This document shows positions 49,710-59,402 of a DNA stretch of 64,000 nucleotides, piece after piece. The DNA is from Datnioides undecimradiatus (lineage: Eukaryota; Chordata; Actinopteri; Lobotiformes; Datnioididae), in NCBI GenBank assembly GCA_008933995.1, contig WARS01000054.1, positions 4,411,642 to 4,475,641 of the forward strand, written 5' to 3'. The position numbers and the translations under genes are program-made. The notes under the pieces are model-generated. The model saw only the letters and a program-made list of their open reading frames with translations, was not told the origin of the DNA and made no database searches. Position 1 is the first letter of the stretch. Each line of letters begins with the position of its first letter.

Positions 49710-51149
49710 ATGTATTCGCCAAATTGGAGTATGAGGTATGAAGCAAAACACAAATTCTTTAAAGACACTTATGATTTCATAGACAAGATCAAATATTTAA
49801 ATATTCCCACAAATTCGACCTTATTCACAATTAATGTGGATAGTCTTTATACAAACATTGATACACAGGAAGGCATTCAAGCAATCAGGAACATATTTCA
49901 CAAATTCAGGGACATTAGAAGACCAGATAACGATCTGTTAAAATTATTGGAGATTAATCTGACCCGAAATGATTTTGAATTTGACACTAAATACTTTGTT
50001 CAAATTAAAGGCACAGCCATGGGCAAAAAATTCGTCCCTGCATATGCAGATATATTCATGGCGGAGTGGGAGACAGCTGCACTGGAGAAATGCGACCTAA
50101 AACCCCTGCACTATTATCGATATCTTGATGATATCTGGGGTATTTGGACTCATTCTGAAGCAGAATTTACCGCATTTCTAAATACCCTAAACAACCATAA
50201 CCCTTCCATAAAATTAAAAGCCACCATCAATCACAATTCAATCAATTTTCTAGACACAACCACATTTAAAGGATCAAATTTCACTCAACATAACCAGTTG
50301 GATATAAAAGTCTACTTTAAAGACACAGATACACATGCACTCTTACATAAAAATAGTTTCCATCCCAAACATACATTTGCAGGCCTAGTAAAATCACAAC
50401 TATTAAGATTCCATAGAATATGCACACAACAGCAGGATTTCAAACAGGCCACCAAGACGCTGTTCTCTGCTTTGTCCAGTAGGGGGTACTCTAGGACCTT
50501 TCTTAGGAATTGTTTTAAAACATTTCTCCAGGCCAAACCCACTCTGGTTTCGACTGCTCTCCCCTTTGTCGCCACCAGTTCACCAGCCACAGTGAAATTG
50601 GTTAAACAAATTAAAGACAATTTTGAGGACATTATGGGAGCAAATCTACCCCATAATGATCTAAGAATAATTGCTGCCTACAGAAAGAATAAGAATCTTA
50701 AAGACTATCTTGTCAGTTCAAAGGTCAAATCACGAGTGGGACAGAAACCTGGTTTACAGACCAATTATTTTAAGCAACAGCAATGGATTTATGATCCACA
50801 GACCCATAGAGTCTTTAAAATCCCAAATATGTTTAATATTCACACTAAAAATTGTGTGTACATGATTTCCTGTAAAAAATGTGGGAAAAGATATGTGGGT
50901 GAAACAGGGATGACCATACAGGTCCAGTTTACATGTCATAAATATAATATCACAAAACAAAAGAATACTAACCGTCATGTGGTTCAACATTTCGTCTCCC
51001 ACGGCTGGGATGCAGTACAGGCCTCGGTCCTGAAATGCAACCCACACTGGTCCACAGCCCAGAGGAGAAGAACGGAGAGGGATTGGATCAATAAACTAGG
51101 GACATTTTTCCCACAAGGCCTCAATGAAAGAGTCTACGTTCGTGCCTAA
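49710..51149 (+). CDS. Penelope-like retroelement: reverse transcriptase (truncated) plus GIY-YIG endonuclease, 479 aa
   Basis: The frame is uninterrupted. RT motifs in order: motif A FTINVDSLYTNI (about residue 39), motif B QIKGTAMGKKFVPAYADIFM (about 98), catalytic YRYLDDIWG (about 136) and INFLDTTTF. The C-terminal domain has the Cys-rich GIY-YIG pattern CVYMISCKKCGKRYVGETG (about 390), then HKYNI and RRRTERDWINKLGTF. RT followed by GIY-YIG defines endonuclease-bearing Penelope-like elements. The N-terminal RT part is missing and a TGA lies directly before the ATG, so this is a 5'-truncated copy in decayed gene sequence. The position where GIY-YIG proteins usually have the catalytic Arg seems to be Gln (VQFTCHKYN), so nuclease activity may be lost. 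Confidence 0.85.
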   Translation: MYSPNWSMRYEAKHKFFKDTYDFIDKIKYLNIPTNSTLFTINVDSLYTNIDTQEGIQAIRNIFHKFRDIRRPDNDLLKLLEINLTRNDFEFDTKYFVQIKGTAMGKKFVPAYADIFMAEWETAALEKCDLKPLHYYRYLDDIWGIWTHSEAEFTAFLNTLNNHNPSIKLKATINHNSINFLDTTTFKGSNFTQHNQLDIKVYFKDTDTHALLHKNSFHPKHTFAGLVKSQLLRFHRICTQQQDFKQATKTLFSALSSRGYSRTFLRNCFKTFLQAKPTLVSTALPFVATSSPATVKLVKQIKDNFEDIMGANLPHNDLRIIAAYRKNKNLKDYLVSSKVKSRVGQKPGLQTNYFKQQQWIYDPQTHRVFKIPNMFNIHTKNCVYMISCKKCGKRYVGETGMTIQVQFTCHKYNITKQKNTNRHVVQHFVSHGWDAVQASVLKCNPHWSTAQRRRTERDWINKLGTFFPQGLNERVYVRA

Positions 51150-51189
51150 ACCCAACCTTCCACTCTTGTAATCCCAATTCGACCTGTTG

Positions 51190-51440
51190 CCCTAAACTTA
51201 ACCCCACCCATAGCCTAATCCTAACCATAACCACATTTAATCGGACCATATACATTAAGCCCACCACGTTCTAACCCTAACCACAATTAACCCTCCCATA
51301 TATCACCCCCACCCATAGCCTAATCCTAACCATAACCACATTTTATTGTACTACACACACTAACCCCACCATGCCCTAACCCTAACCACAATTAACCCTC
51401 CCATATATCACCCCTACCATAATTTGGCCCTAACCCTAAC
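51190..51440 (+). repeat. 105-bp minisatellite rich in CCTAACC
   Basis: The block tagcctaatcctaaccataa occurs at 51211 and 51316, and ctaaccctaaccacaattaa at 51271 and 51376; both spacings are exactly 105 bases. Many CCCTAA/CCTAACC words resemble degenerate vertebrate telomere repeats. It directly follows the Penelope-like stop codon, so it may be part of the element's 3' end. Confidence 0.7.
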
Positions 51441-51654
51441 CACATCCATCCCTAATTACAGCCCCCCCCCCTCGCCTCTCCTTTTCTTTCCTCCTCCCCT
51501 CTTCTCTTCTTTCCTCCTTTCTCTCTTCCCTAATTGGGTGGGGCTGGTGTTTTTTTTGGGGGAAAGCGATGGAGTGTTCATGGAACCTGTCACCCATCCT
51601 CCCTAACTGCTGCCAAAAATTAACCCTAACAGAAGAAGGTTGGGATTTATGAAA

Positions 51655-51875
51655 ATGGATGTATGTGCATGTGTGTGTGTGCAGGTATGTATATGTGTAT
51701 ATGGATGCATGTATGGGTGTATGTATGTACGTACGAGGCGATAGCAAGAGATGTGTATGGGATGTATGTATGTATGTGTGTGGGATATGTGGATGTAATG
51801 CATGTATGTATATGTATGTATGAGTGTGTAAGTGTATGGTAGGTGTGTGTCTATGTATGTATGTATGTATGTAAA
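51655..51875. repeat. TATG/TGTA-rich tract
   Basis: Degenerate (TATG)n/(TGTA)n DNA just after CCCTAACAGAAGAAGGTTGG. Long open frames on both strands here are composition artefacts. Confidence 0.9.
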
Positions 51876-51879
51876 CATT

Positions 51880-52195
51880 TTTCTTTTTTATATTTTTTAT
51901 ACATTTTTATTTTTTACAAAACACAAAAATATGAATACTTTATATATACATTTTCATTTCATATCTTTTTTTTAATAAATAATAATAAATAAATACTTTA
52001 ATTTTAAAACAACAAAGGCTTCCATAGGAGCTACAAGACCCAATATGGGTCATTATGACGACGGCTGGACGGAAGTGCGCTATGGCCTACCAGCGCAACT
52101 AGGACTGGGGTGGCGATTTCGGCCAGGGGATGGCCCGTGCACCTCCTGGTCCCCTAGGGGGCCGGGCCTATCCCCTTTTTCCTAACCCTCTTTTT
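51880..52195 (+). repeat. Penelope-like terminal segment, first copy in unit 1
   Basis: An AT-rich part with AATAAATAATAATAAATAAA is followed by AAAGGCTTCCATAGGAGC and a GC-rich end CTGGTCCCCTAGGGGGCCGG then CCCTTTTTCCTAACC. The same segment recurs at 53190-53540 in the unit. The sequence AAAGGCTTC...GGGCC occurs four times in the window. Confidence 0.6.
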
Positions 52196-52299
52196 GGTTG
52201 TTTTATGTTTCACTAGGTAAAAGGACTACAAACCCGGGAACTATTCTAACCCTAACTAAAATGAACCCTAACAGAAAAGAAGACGGTTGGGATTTAAAG

Positions 52300-52550
52300 A
52301 AAGAGAAAAATGTATGTGTGGGTGTGTATGTAAGTATGTGTATGTTGGTGTGCGTGTATGTAGGGATGTATGTGGATGTATGCATGTATATGGGTGTGGA
52401 TGTGTGGGTGGGGGTAATGTATGTATGTGTGTGTATGTATATGCATGGTTGTATGTATGTATGTATATATATATACGTGTGTGTGTATGTGTGTGTAGAT
52501 ATGCGTATGTATATGTGTGTGTATGTATGTAAGTGTATATGGGTGCGCAC
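52300..52550. repeat. TATG/TGTG-rich tract, second in unit 1
   Basis: It follows CCCTAACAGAAAAGAAGACG, the same leader as at 51618. Alternating purine-pyrimidine DNA makes long but meaningless open frames. Confidence 0.9.
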
Positions 52551-52659
52551 ATATAGAAAAAAAACAAGAGGGGGGGCAATAAACTAAAAATATTTGGCAC
52601 AGAAAGGGTTAACAGGCTAAAAATCTTTTCAGCACATAGAAAACTCAGGGAAAAAGAAA

Positions 52660-52770
52660 CTGAAAGGGGCGGGGTTACAGAGGACATATAAGGGGGAGCG
52701 CAGCAGAGAGGAGAGCTCATTCCCTGCTCTGGAACACCGAGGAGACACATTAACAGCAGCCAGTGTATTT
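52660..52770 (+). promoter_or_regulatory. GC-box and TATA promoter-like patch in unit 1
   Basis: GGGGCGGGG at about 52667 is followed by CATATAAGGGG near 52686, then a short leader with GCAGCAGAGAGGAGAGCTCA. The spacing fits a Pol II core promoter. The unit 2 copy (about 58910-58990) keeps ATATAAGG but has lost the GC box. This is inference from motif layout only. Confidence 0.35.
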
Positions 52771-52789
52771 TGGATTTAGATGAAGATGA

Positions 52790-52995
52790 AAATGATTCAC
52801 TTTATTGGGTCCACAAGGAAGATTCACTTTATTATCCACAAGTGGAAATTTGACCTCTGCATTTAACCCACACACATGCATGTACAACCCACACACACCC
52901 GCACACGCGCATGCTGGCAGTGGGCAGCCACTTAAGGTGCCCGTGAGCACCAGTGGGTTAAGGGCCTAGCTCAAGGGCCCAAAGTGGTGGCCAAA
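52790..52995. repeat. Common teleost dispersed repeat segment
   Basis: The wording 'CCTCTGCATTTAACCCACAC ... GGCAGTGGGCAGCCACTTAAG ... GGGCCTAGCTCAAGGGCCC' is a variant of a very widespread fish repeat that I recognise but cannot classify. It recurs at about 59030-59225. Confidence 0.5.
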
Positions 52996-53101
52996 TGATG
53001 CAGATCTCGGTCACAGTCACAGTCGCGGTCGAGGTTTCTTCCTCTCATGTCTTCCGTGCCGACCTCTCATCTGATCTGATCTGATCTGGTCTGGATTTAG
53101 A

Positions 53102-53159
53102 GTGCGTCTACGGCCTGAAGAAGGTCCATAGCAGACCGAAACGTCGCCAATAGGCGCAC
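53102..53159 (+). ncRNA. Hammerhead-ribozyme-like motif (unit 1)
   Basis: In order: GTGCGTC (53102-53108), six bases, the core CTGAAGA (53115-53121, consensus CUGANGA), a hairpin with GGTC (53123-53126) against GACC (53134-53137), the core GAAA (53138-53141), then TA (53151-53152, a permitted UH cleavage site) and GGCGCAC (53153-53159). The last block pairs with 53102-53108 over seven positions, one of them G-U. Hammerheads with very short stem III are known in Penelope-like elements. Stem III here is weak and the six unpaired bases before the core are unusual, so activity is unproven. Confidence 0.45.
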
Positions 53160-53189
53160 TTTGAAATTTTTATATAAAAAACAAAAACA

Positions 53190-53540
53190 CACAAACTTTT
53201 TTATGAATTTATTTATTTATTTTACACATTTTTATACAGCACAAAAACACAAGACACAAATACTTTAAATACATTTTTATTTCATATATCTTAATAAATA
53301 ATAAATAAATACTTAATTTGTGGTCAATGTAAAGGCTTCTACAGAAGCATATAAAGAGACCCAACATGGTAAAGCTTGAGGATGGCTGGACGGTGGTGCG
53401 CTATGGGCAGGAGGCGCCTAGCTCACCAGCATAACCAGGACTGGGGTGGCGTGTTTCAGCCAGGATGGCCCATGCACCTCCCGGGTCCCCTAGCCGGGCC
53501 CCTTTTTCCTAACTCCTGACCCCCCTGACCCTAACCCTGC
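53190..53540 (+). repeat. Penelope-like terminal segment, second copy in unit 1
   Basis: It repeats the 51880-52195 segment: AT-rich part, AAAGGCTTCTACAGAAGC, GGACTGGGGTGGCG, CCTCCCGGGTCCCCTAGCCG, then CTGACCCTAACCCTGC. The direct spacing is about 1.31 kb. Two partial copies in direct order recall the pseudo-LTR arrangement of Penelope-like elements. Confidence 0.6.
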
Positions 53541-56500
53541 TTTGTACTTTTAGGCACTTTTAGCTAGAGGTGACTAAACCAGAGGTTGTTAAGACATGAA
53601 TCATATTAAGAGATATTTATATGTATATTCATTTTTAATATTTTATATTTTTTATATCTCTTTCTTATTACTTACCGAATATTAACTTCAGTCTGTCTTT
53701 TTTATCATTTGTTTGGTGTAAGGGTAGATGATTAAAACAGACAAGGGTACCTTAACAGTTATTCTAATATTATTAGCATTAATGTCAGTCATTAATTAAT
53801 TACTTTTTTCATAACCATATCTAATTTAACTTACTTACTAATTCAGTAATAATTAACTCCTCTGTGTTTCACTGTATTTGACTTGATGTCAGTGTAGATG
53901 GTTCCTTACGTTAACAGACAATGATAATATCAACAACATTGTTTTCTATGTTTCTCTGTTGAGATGTATTGCTACATTGCTTTGTGTGCAGGAAAGTTGA
54001 TATGCAGACGCATGCACTTCTTAATCACAGTAGATAAATAACCACTGCTTAGACACGAGAGTAGCAATTGCATGAGAAAGGAGTTTCAACAGAGACATCA
54101 GAACAAGATATTCAGGAACAGAATGTACAGCAGGAGTCAAGAACAACTCAATTTATTGTATAATCTACAGTTGTGGCCTCTCTGAGATAGTTACTGTCCG
54201 GGGGATCAGAATGCAGAAGATAGCTTTGGTGTGGAATGTGCAGTGTTACTCTTTTTTCTACACAGAAAACAGGACTATCAACGGCTGATGCTGATCGCGA
54301 GAGCGGAGTCAGATTACACGAGGAGGACGCCTGCAAGAAGGAGTGTCCAGCCATGCAGCCAATGAGAAACGATTACACGCACATTCTTTACTTCCTTGCG
54401 TGTAACAGCAATATAACACGGACCAGGAAAGATGAACTGGATGCTGTGACTGTATGTCGGCTTTCAAGTGGAAACATAGCCCGGTCCAGAACCTGTAAAC
54501 GATCTCTTTTCTTATGCATACTTTGCTGTTAGAAGACAAATAAAAGAATTGGTGATTTTTAACTTTGAGGAGACTCTCATCCTTCATCAAACGAACGCGT
54601 GAGTTCAGATGGAGAACTCTCAACACTCTCAGTTGCTATATCAATACTAATGAACTGGGTTTCGTTGGACTGTTGTGTATTCCTCTTTATGCAGTTGCAG
54701 ATGCTTAATTCAGAGATTGTTGATTTCACTCACTCTGTTTTCCACTTTCTATCTTTACACACGCGCCGTCCACTTCCAGCGTGAAGCAACCACAGAAGAC
54801 TGAGGCTCTACATCCGGGATTTCCATGACAACGGAGAAGATTCGGAGCAGACCAGGAGGACGGAGGAGTCCAGCAGCAGCTGGAGAGCACTGGTCACCTC
54901 TCATTCAGTGGGCTCAGTGAGTAAACTCCTCAGTGAGACTATAAGTGAGCGAATGTGAGTCACATGAAGCCTTCAGTCTGTTTCTCTTCTCATTGTGTTA
55001 TTGAGGTGACAGTTCAACCAAAATGCCAATAATGCAAAGCTTGTACTGTTGTGTCCAAAACGTCTTCCTGACTTGTTTTTCTGTCTCACAGGGCACAACT
55101 CCTCTGTGTCTGTGACCTTCCTTGAGCAGCTGAGAGTGGACGTCCACCCAGCCATCATCCCATGAAGCCCTGGCACCACAACAGACTCTGGAGCCACTCT
55201 CAGTCCCTACCTGGTTTAATTTATCTATTATTTCAAATATTAATATTAGTTAGTAACTGAATTTGAGCACTTTGCTATAGAGCTATAGGTGAGTACTCCA
55301 GAGGTAATATTAATAAAGTGTTTTAAAATTTAAACAATCACATATTATTATCAAAGATATCAAACATTATTAGCCCCACTCTTCTATACTTATAATGTAG
55401 TTTGGCATATTTGGAAATGGTTATGTACTAGACCGCATGAGCTAATATTTTTATAATATGAGAAGTGGGCTTGACACTCATTACATACATACACACACAC
55501 ACACACACATACACATTATACACTATAGTTTGACAGTCATCAGTTCTCAATCAGACAGGCTTTGGTGGCTGGGTCCTGTTTTCCAATTTAAATCAATAAT
55601 AAATAACCTGAAAATGATCTCTCAATGTTCAGCTCTCTCATTTGCACTTTGGTCTATACTGAAAACGACAACATGGTTTGGAACATTTGACATCAAGGTG
55701 CCAAAAACCATGAGCAGTTACTAGGATGAAATGAGTGTAAACCAATTAGTTAGTGAAGAAGTGAGGAACAAATTAGGAGGAACTTGATCATTGCTGAATT
55801 TATTCATAACTTACTTCCTAATTGTGTGTAAAATATGACAATATGGCAGATAACGAGTCACAACAGACTGGAGGATTCTATATTGCTGAATCATGAGGTC
55901 ACAATCAGTTTATTAAAATCTGTTTCTGATTTCATTCATAATAATCGAACAGAGCTGAATTACAGATCAACAACAAAAATCAAGATCATGTGGTTTGGTT
56001 CAACTTTAGTTGTTGTCCAGGTTTGTTCTAATGAACAACAGAGGAGCGTGTAACAAAGTGAAATCAGGTTTAATGAAGGTAAAATGAATACTGTCAGCTG
56101 AGTTTCAATCTTTTGTCTGAATTATATGAATAAAGGCAATTCTTATTATACTATGCTCATCTAATTAATGTGCATGTTGGGTTCAATTAAGCTGTTATAG
56201 ATATGGTAGTAGCATTAGATATTGTCTGATTACAGTATAATTTAGTAGTAAGAATAGAACAGTGTCTCACGTTAGCATTTGTTGTATCTGATGTGACATT
56301 ATATTTGATTTCTCATTAATCTGATCTTGTAAATGGTCTATCAAGATTTAAAATTTTACAAATCTACAATGTAACTTGGCAGACGCTTTTATCCACAGCG
56401 AACTACATATAGAATCGGTACAACACAAGCAAGGATCTAGTAGGAAAAGCAACACGAAGTGCAAAGCAATATTTCCATTTGGACCAAGGTGTCAGTTAGA

Positions 56501-56680
56501 GCTGAAGTAAAGTGCTTTTTTGTTATCTGCGTTATTTTGTTTTTTGTTAAGTGCTTGTTACAAGCGAAGGTATTTGAAAAACAGTAGGGTCTGAAACAGT
56601 TTTGTTGTGAGGGACTTTGCAGATCGAGTTAATACTAATAAAATACTTTTGTAGATCAGCGTTTTAGAATCACAGACAGA
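53541..56680. other. Unit 1, unassigned non-coding part
   Basis: No gene was recognised. An AATAAAAG near 54540 and several splice-like signals near 54900-55090 are present but no supported reading frame joins them. A (CA)n run lies at about 55488-55510. The same sequence recurs in unit 2 with many small insertions and deletions. Confidence 0.5.
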
Positions 56681-56699
56681 GAATTCCATTGTTAAAAAA

Positions 56700-57414
56700 A
56701 CAGGTCAGTAAGAGGGAGTGAAGCTGCAGCCTTGGCTGTTTCATCGGCATATGGTTTCCAGGTGAAAATGTATCTTTTCCTTTTGTGTGTGCAGCACACC
56801 AAATAAAGCTACTTGTTTTTGCAGCTGTATAGCATCTAACAGGATTTAGGACCAGATCTTTGTGTGTAATATTGGTTTACCTGTTGTAATCATTACCTGT
56901 TTCACTGTCTAGAAAAAAATGGCATAAAAAGGATACTGGCTATCTGTATAGACTGTTTACTCCGCACCAGTTTATATGTTTGTCAACACAATCAGCTCAG
57001 CAGCATGTGAAGAATAATGAGGAGCAACTGAGTGTGCCAATAGAACATCAGATAGTGTAACAATAGCAAAGCCACGTGCATTAGTACCATTAGGCTGCTT
57101 TTTGCAAGATCTGTCCACAAACACAGCTTGAAGTCAGTTGCAGCCACACAGTCTTCTCCATTGGGAGGAGCGCCGTATGTTCAGACAGCATCTTTCTAAT
57201 AGTTGTGTGGTTGTGACAAAAAGAACAGGGCCATAAGGCGAGAGATAAGCTCCGCAGGTGACGACATATAAGCTGTCTTATGATGCCACAAGAGAACCGC
57301 CACAGCATGTGTAACAAGCAGCGTCAGAGGCTGATATAGTACCAACGGAGCAGAAGCCTGTACTGCTTGTGAGGCCGCATAACAGCCTGCAGACAATCTG
57401 GCATGGCGTGTCAC
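56700..57414 (-). pseudogene. Remnant resembling retroviral pol (RNase H and linker), unit 1
   Basis: On the minus strand, near 56790-56712, one frame reads YADETAKAAASLP, like the end of retroviral RNase H. At 57414-57196 a frame carries LTLLVTHAVAVLLWHHK, like the segment between reverse transcriptase and RNase H in gamma/epsilon-type elements. Stops and frameshifts separate the blocks, and no catalytic residues can be followed. It is an old, dead fragment carried within the array unit. Confidence 0.35.
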
Positions 57415-59340
57415 ACCATCGCTTTATAGAATAATGGGCTTATAGGTCAATCTTATCACCATGTCATAAATCCATTTTTGCAACTTCCAGTCTGGACAAA
57501 AGGTTTTGTGCTGTCTGGGATACTTAAGACTGAGGAGCTGGCCAGCATTTCTTTAGGTTTTATAAAGGCCTTTTCTTTACTCCCTCTGTCCATGAGATTT
57601 TACCCTGTGCTGCCATCATGCTCCACATATAAGGTCTTGCACGAGGGGAATAACTCTGGAATCATTGGCAATGATTCAGAGTTAACCCTACCCTAACTCC
57701 CCTCGCCTTCTTTTTTTTCTTTTCCTCCTGTCTTCTCCTTCCTCTTTTCTCCTTTCTCTTCCCTAATTGCGGGGCTATGTGTTTTTTTTGGGGGTGCTGA
57801 TGGAGGTTCATGAACCTGTCACCCCATCCTCCCAATTAAAATTAACCCTAACAGAAGAATACAGTTGGGATTACAAAAAATGGATGTATGCATGTGTGCA
57901 GGTATGTATATGTATATGGATGCACGTAGGGGTGTATGTACGCACGCAGTATGCGGAGGTGTATGTGCAGAGATGTGTATGGATGTATGCATGCATGTGT
58001 GTGGATAGGTGGATGTACGTATGTATGTGTATATGTATGTATGTGTGTGTATGTATGGGTATAGGTGTGTCTATGTATGTATGTATGTATGTATGTATGT
58101 GTGTATACACACACTTTTTTTTTTTTTCCATAAACATTTTTTTTATTTTATTTTTTATACTTTTTTTTTTACAAAACACAGATACTTTATATACATTTTC
58201 ATTCTATATCTTTTTTAATAAACACACAATAAATAAATACTTTTAATTTTAAAATAACAAAGGCTTCTATAGAGCTTACAAGACCCAATATGTAATACAG
58301 GACGACGGCTGACGGAAGTGCTGCAGCCCAGCGCAACTAGACTGGGGTGGTGGTTTGGCCAGGGGATGGGCCCGCACCCTCCTGGTCTCCCTTAGGGGCC
58401 GGGTCAACTCTTTTTCTCTCAACTCCTTTTTGCTGCTTTGTCACCAAAGGTAAAAGACTACAAACCCGAACTATTCCTAACCCTAACTAAAAAATTAACT
58501 CCTAACAGAAAAGAAGACGGTTGGGGATTTAAAAGAAAGAAAAATTTATGTGTGCATGTGTGGGAGTGTGTGTGTGGGTGTGTATGTACGTATGTGTATG
58601 TTGGTGTGCGTGTATGTAGGGATGTATGTGGATGTATGCATGTATATGGGTGTGGATGTGTGGGTGGGGGTACGTATGTATGTGTGTGTACGTGTATGTA
58701 TGCATGTGTATGTATGTATGTATGTATATATATATATACGTGTGTGTGTATGTGTGTAGATATGCGATGTATATGTGTGTGTATGTATGTAAGTGTATAT
58801 GGGTGCTACATATAGAAAAAACAAGAGGCAATAAACTAAAATACGTACAGAAAGGGTTAATAGGCTAAAAATCTTTTTCTGTTAGCCAGAAAACTCAGGA
58901 AAAGAAACTGAAAGGGTGACGGCAGGAGATATAAGGAGCGCAGCAGAGAGAGCTCATTCCTGCTCTGAACACCGAGGGAGACATTAACAGCAGCCAGTAT
59001 TTTGGATTTAGATGAAGATGAAAATGATTCACTTTGTCCACATGGAAGATTCACTTATTATCCACAAGTGAAATTCTGACCTCTGCATTTAACCCACACA
59101 CATGCACACACATGTACAACCCACACACACACCCGCACACGCGCATGCTGGCAATGGGCAGCCACTTTTAAGGCGCCCGGGAGCAACTAGTGGGGTTAAG
59201 GGCCTTGCTCAAGGCCCAAAGTGGTGGGCCAAATGATGCAGATCTCGGTCACAGTCGCAGTCGTGGTCGAGGTTTCTTCCTCTCATGTCTTCCAAAGCCG
59301 TAACCCTCATCTGATCTGATCTGATTCGGTCTGGATTTAG

Positions 59341-59402
59341 GAGTGCGTCTACGGCCTGGAAGAAGGTCCATAGCAGATTCCAAACGTCGCTAATAGGCGA
59401 CT
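59341..59402 (+). ncRNA. Hammerhead-like motif, degraded copy (unit 2)
   Basis: It is the counterpart of 53102-53159. The core reads CTGGAAGA (one extra G) and GACCGAAA has become GATTCCAAA, so both conserved boxes are broken. GTCGC and GCGAC around TAATAG form a better hairpin than in unit 1. It is probably inactive if the sequence is correct. Confidence 0.4.

Larger units (their letters stand above)
51471..57701 (+). repeat. Tandem macrosatellite, unit 1 (about 6.23 kb)
   Basis: The anchor CTCGCCT followed by a C/T-rich tract, TTCCCTAATTG and TTTTTTTTGGGGG recurs at 51471, 57702 and 63948. All internal blocks recur in the same order. The unit holds TATG-rich tracts, two AT-rich/GC-rich segment pairs, promoter-like and ribozyme-like patches, and 4 kb of sequence with minus-strand retroviral-like remnants. 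Except for those remnants I recognise no gene in 53540-57690. Confidence 0.85.

Noticed and set aside
51190-51440. A true telomere end (TTAGGG array)
   Set aside because: CCCTAA words are frequent but embedded in a 105-bp unit with other sequence; there is no pure hexamer array, and more DNA follows.
51436-52750. Long open frames on both strands rich in Thr/His/Tyr or Cys/Val/Met
   Set aside because: They are translations of TATG/TGTG simple repeats; they exist in several frames at once and have no protein pattern. The same holds for 57767-58868.
54600-55250. Exon-like pieces with splice-type signals in the array unit
   Set aside because: No reading frame is kept between units 1 and 2 and I recognise no protein family, so a gene call is not supported.
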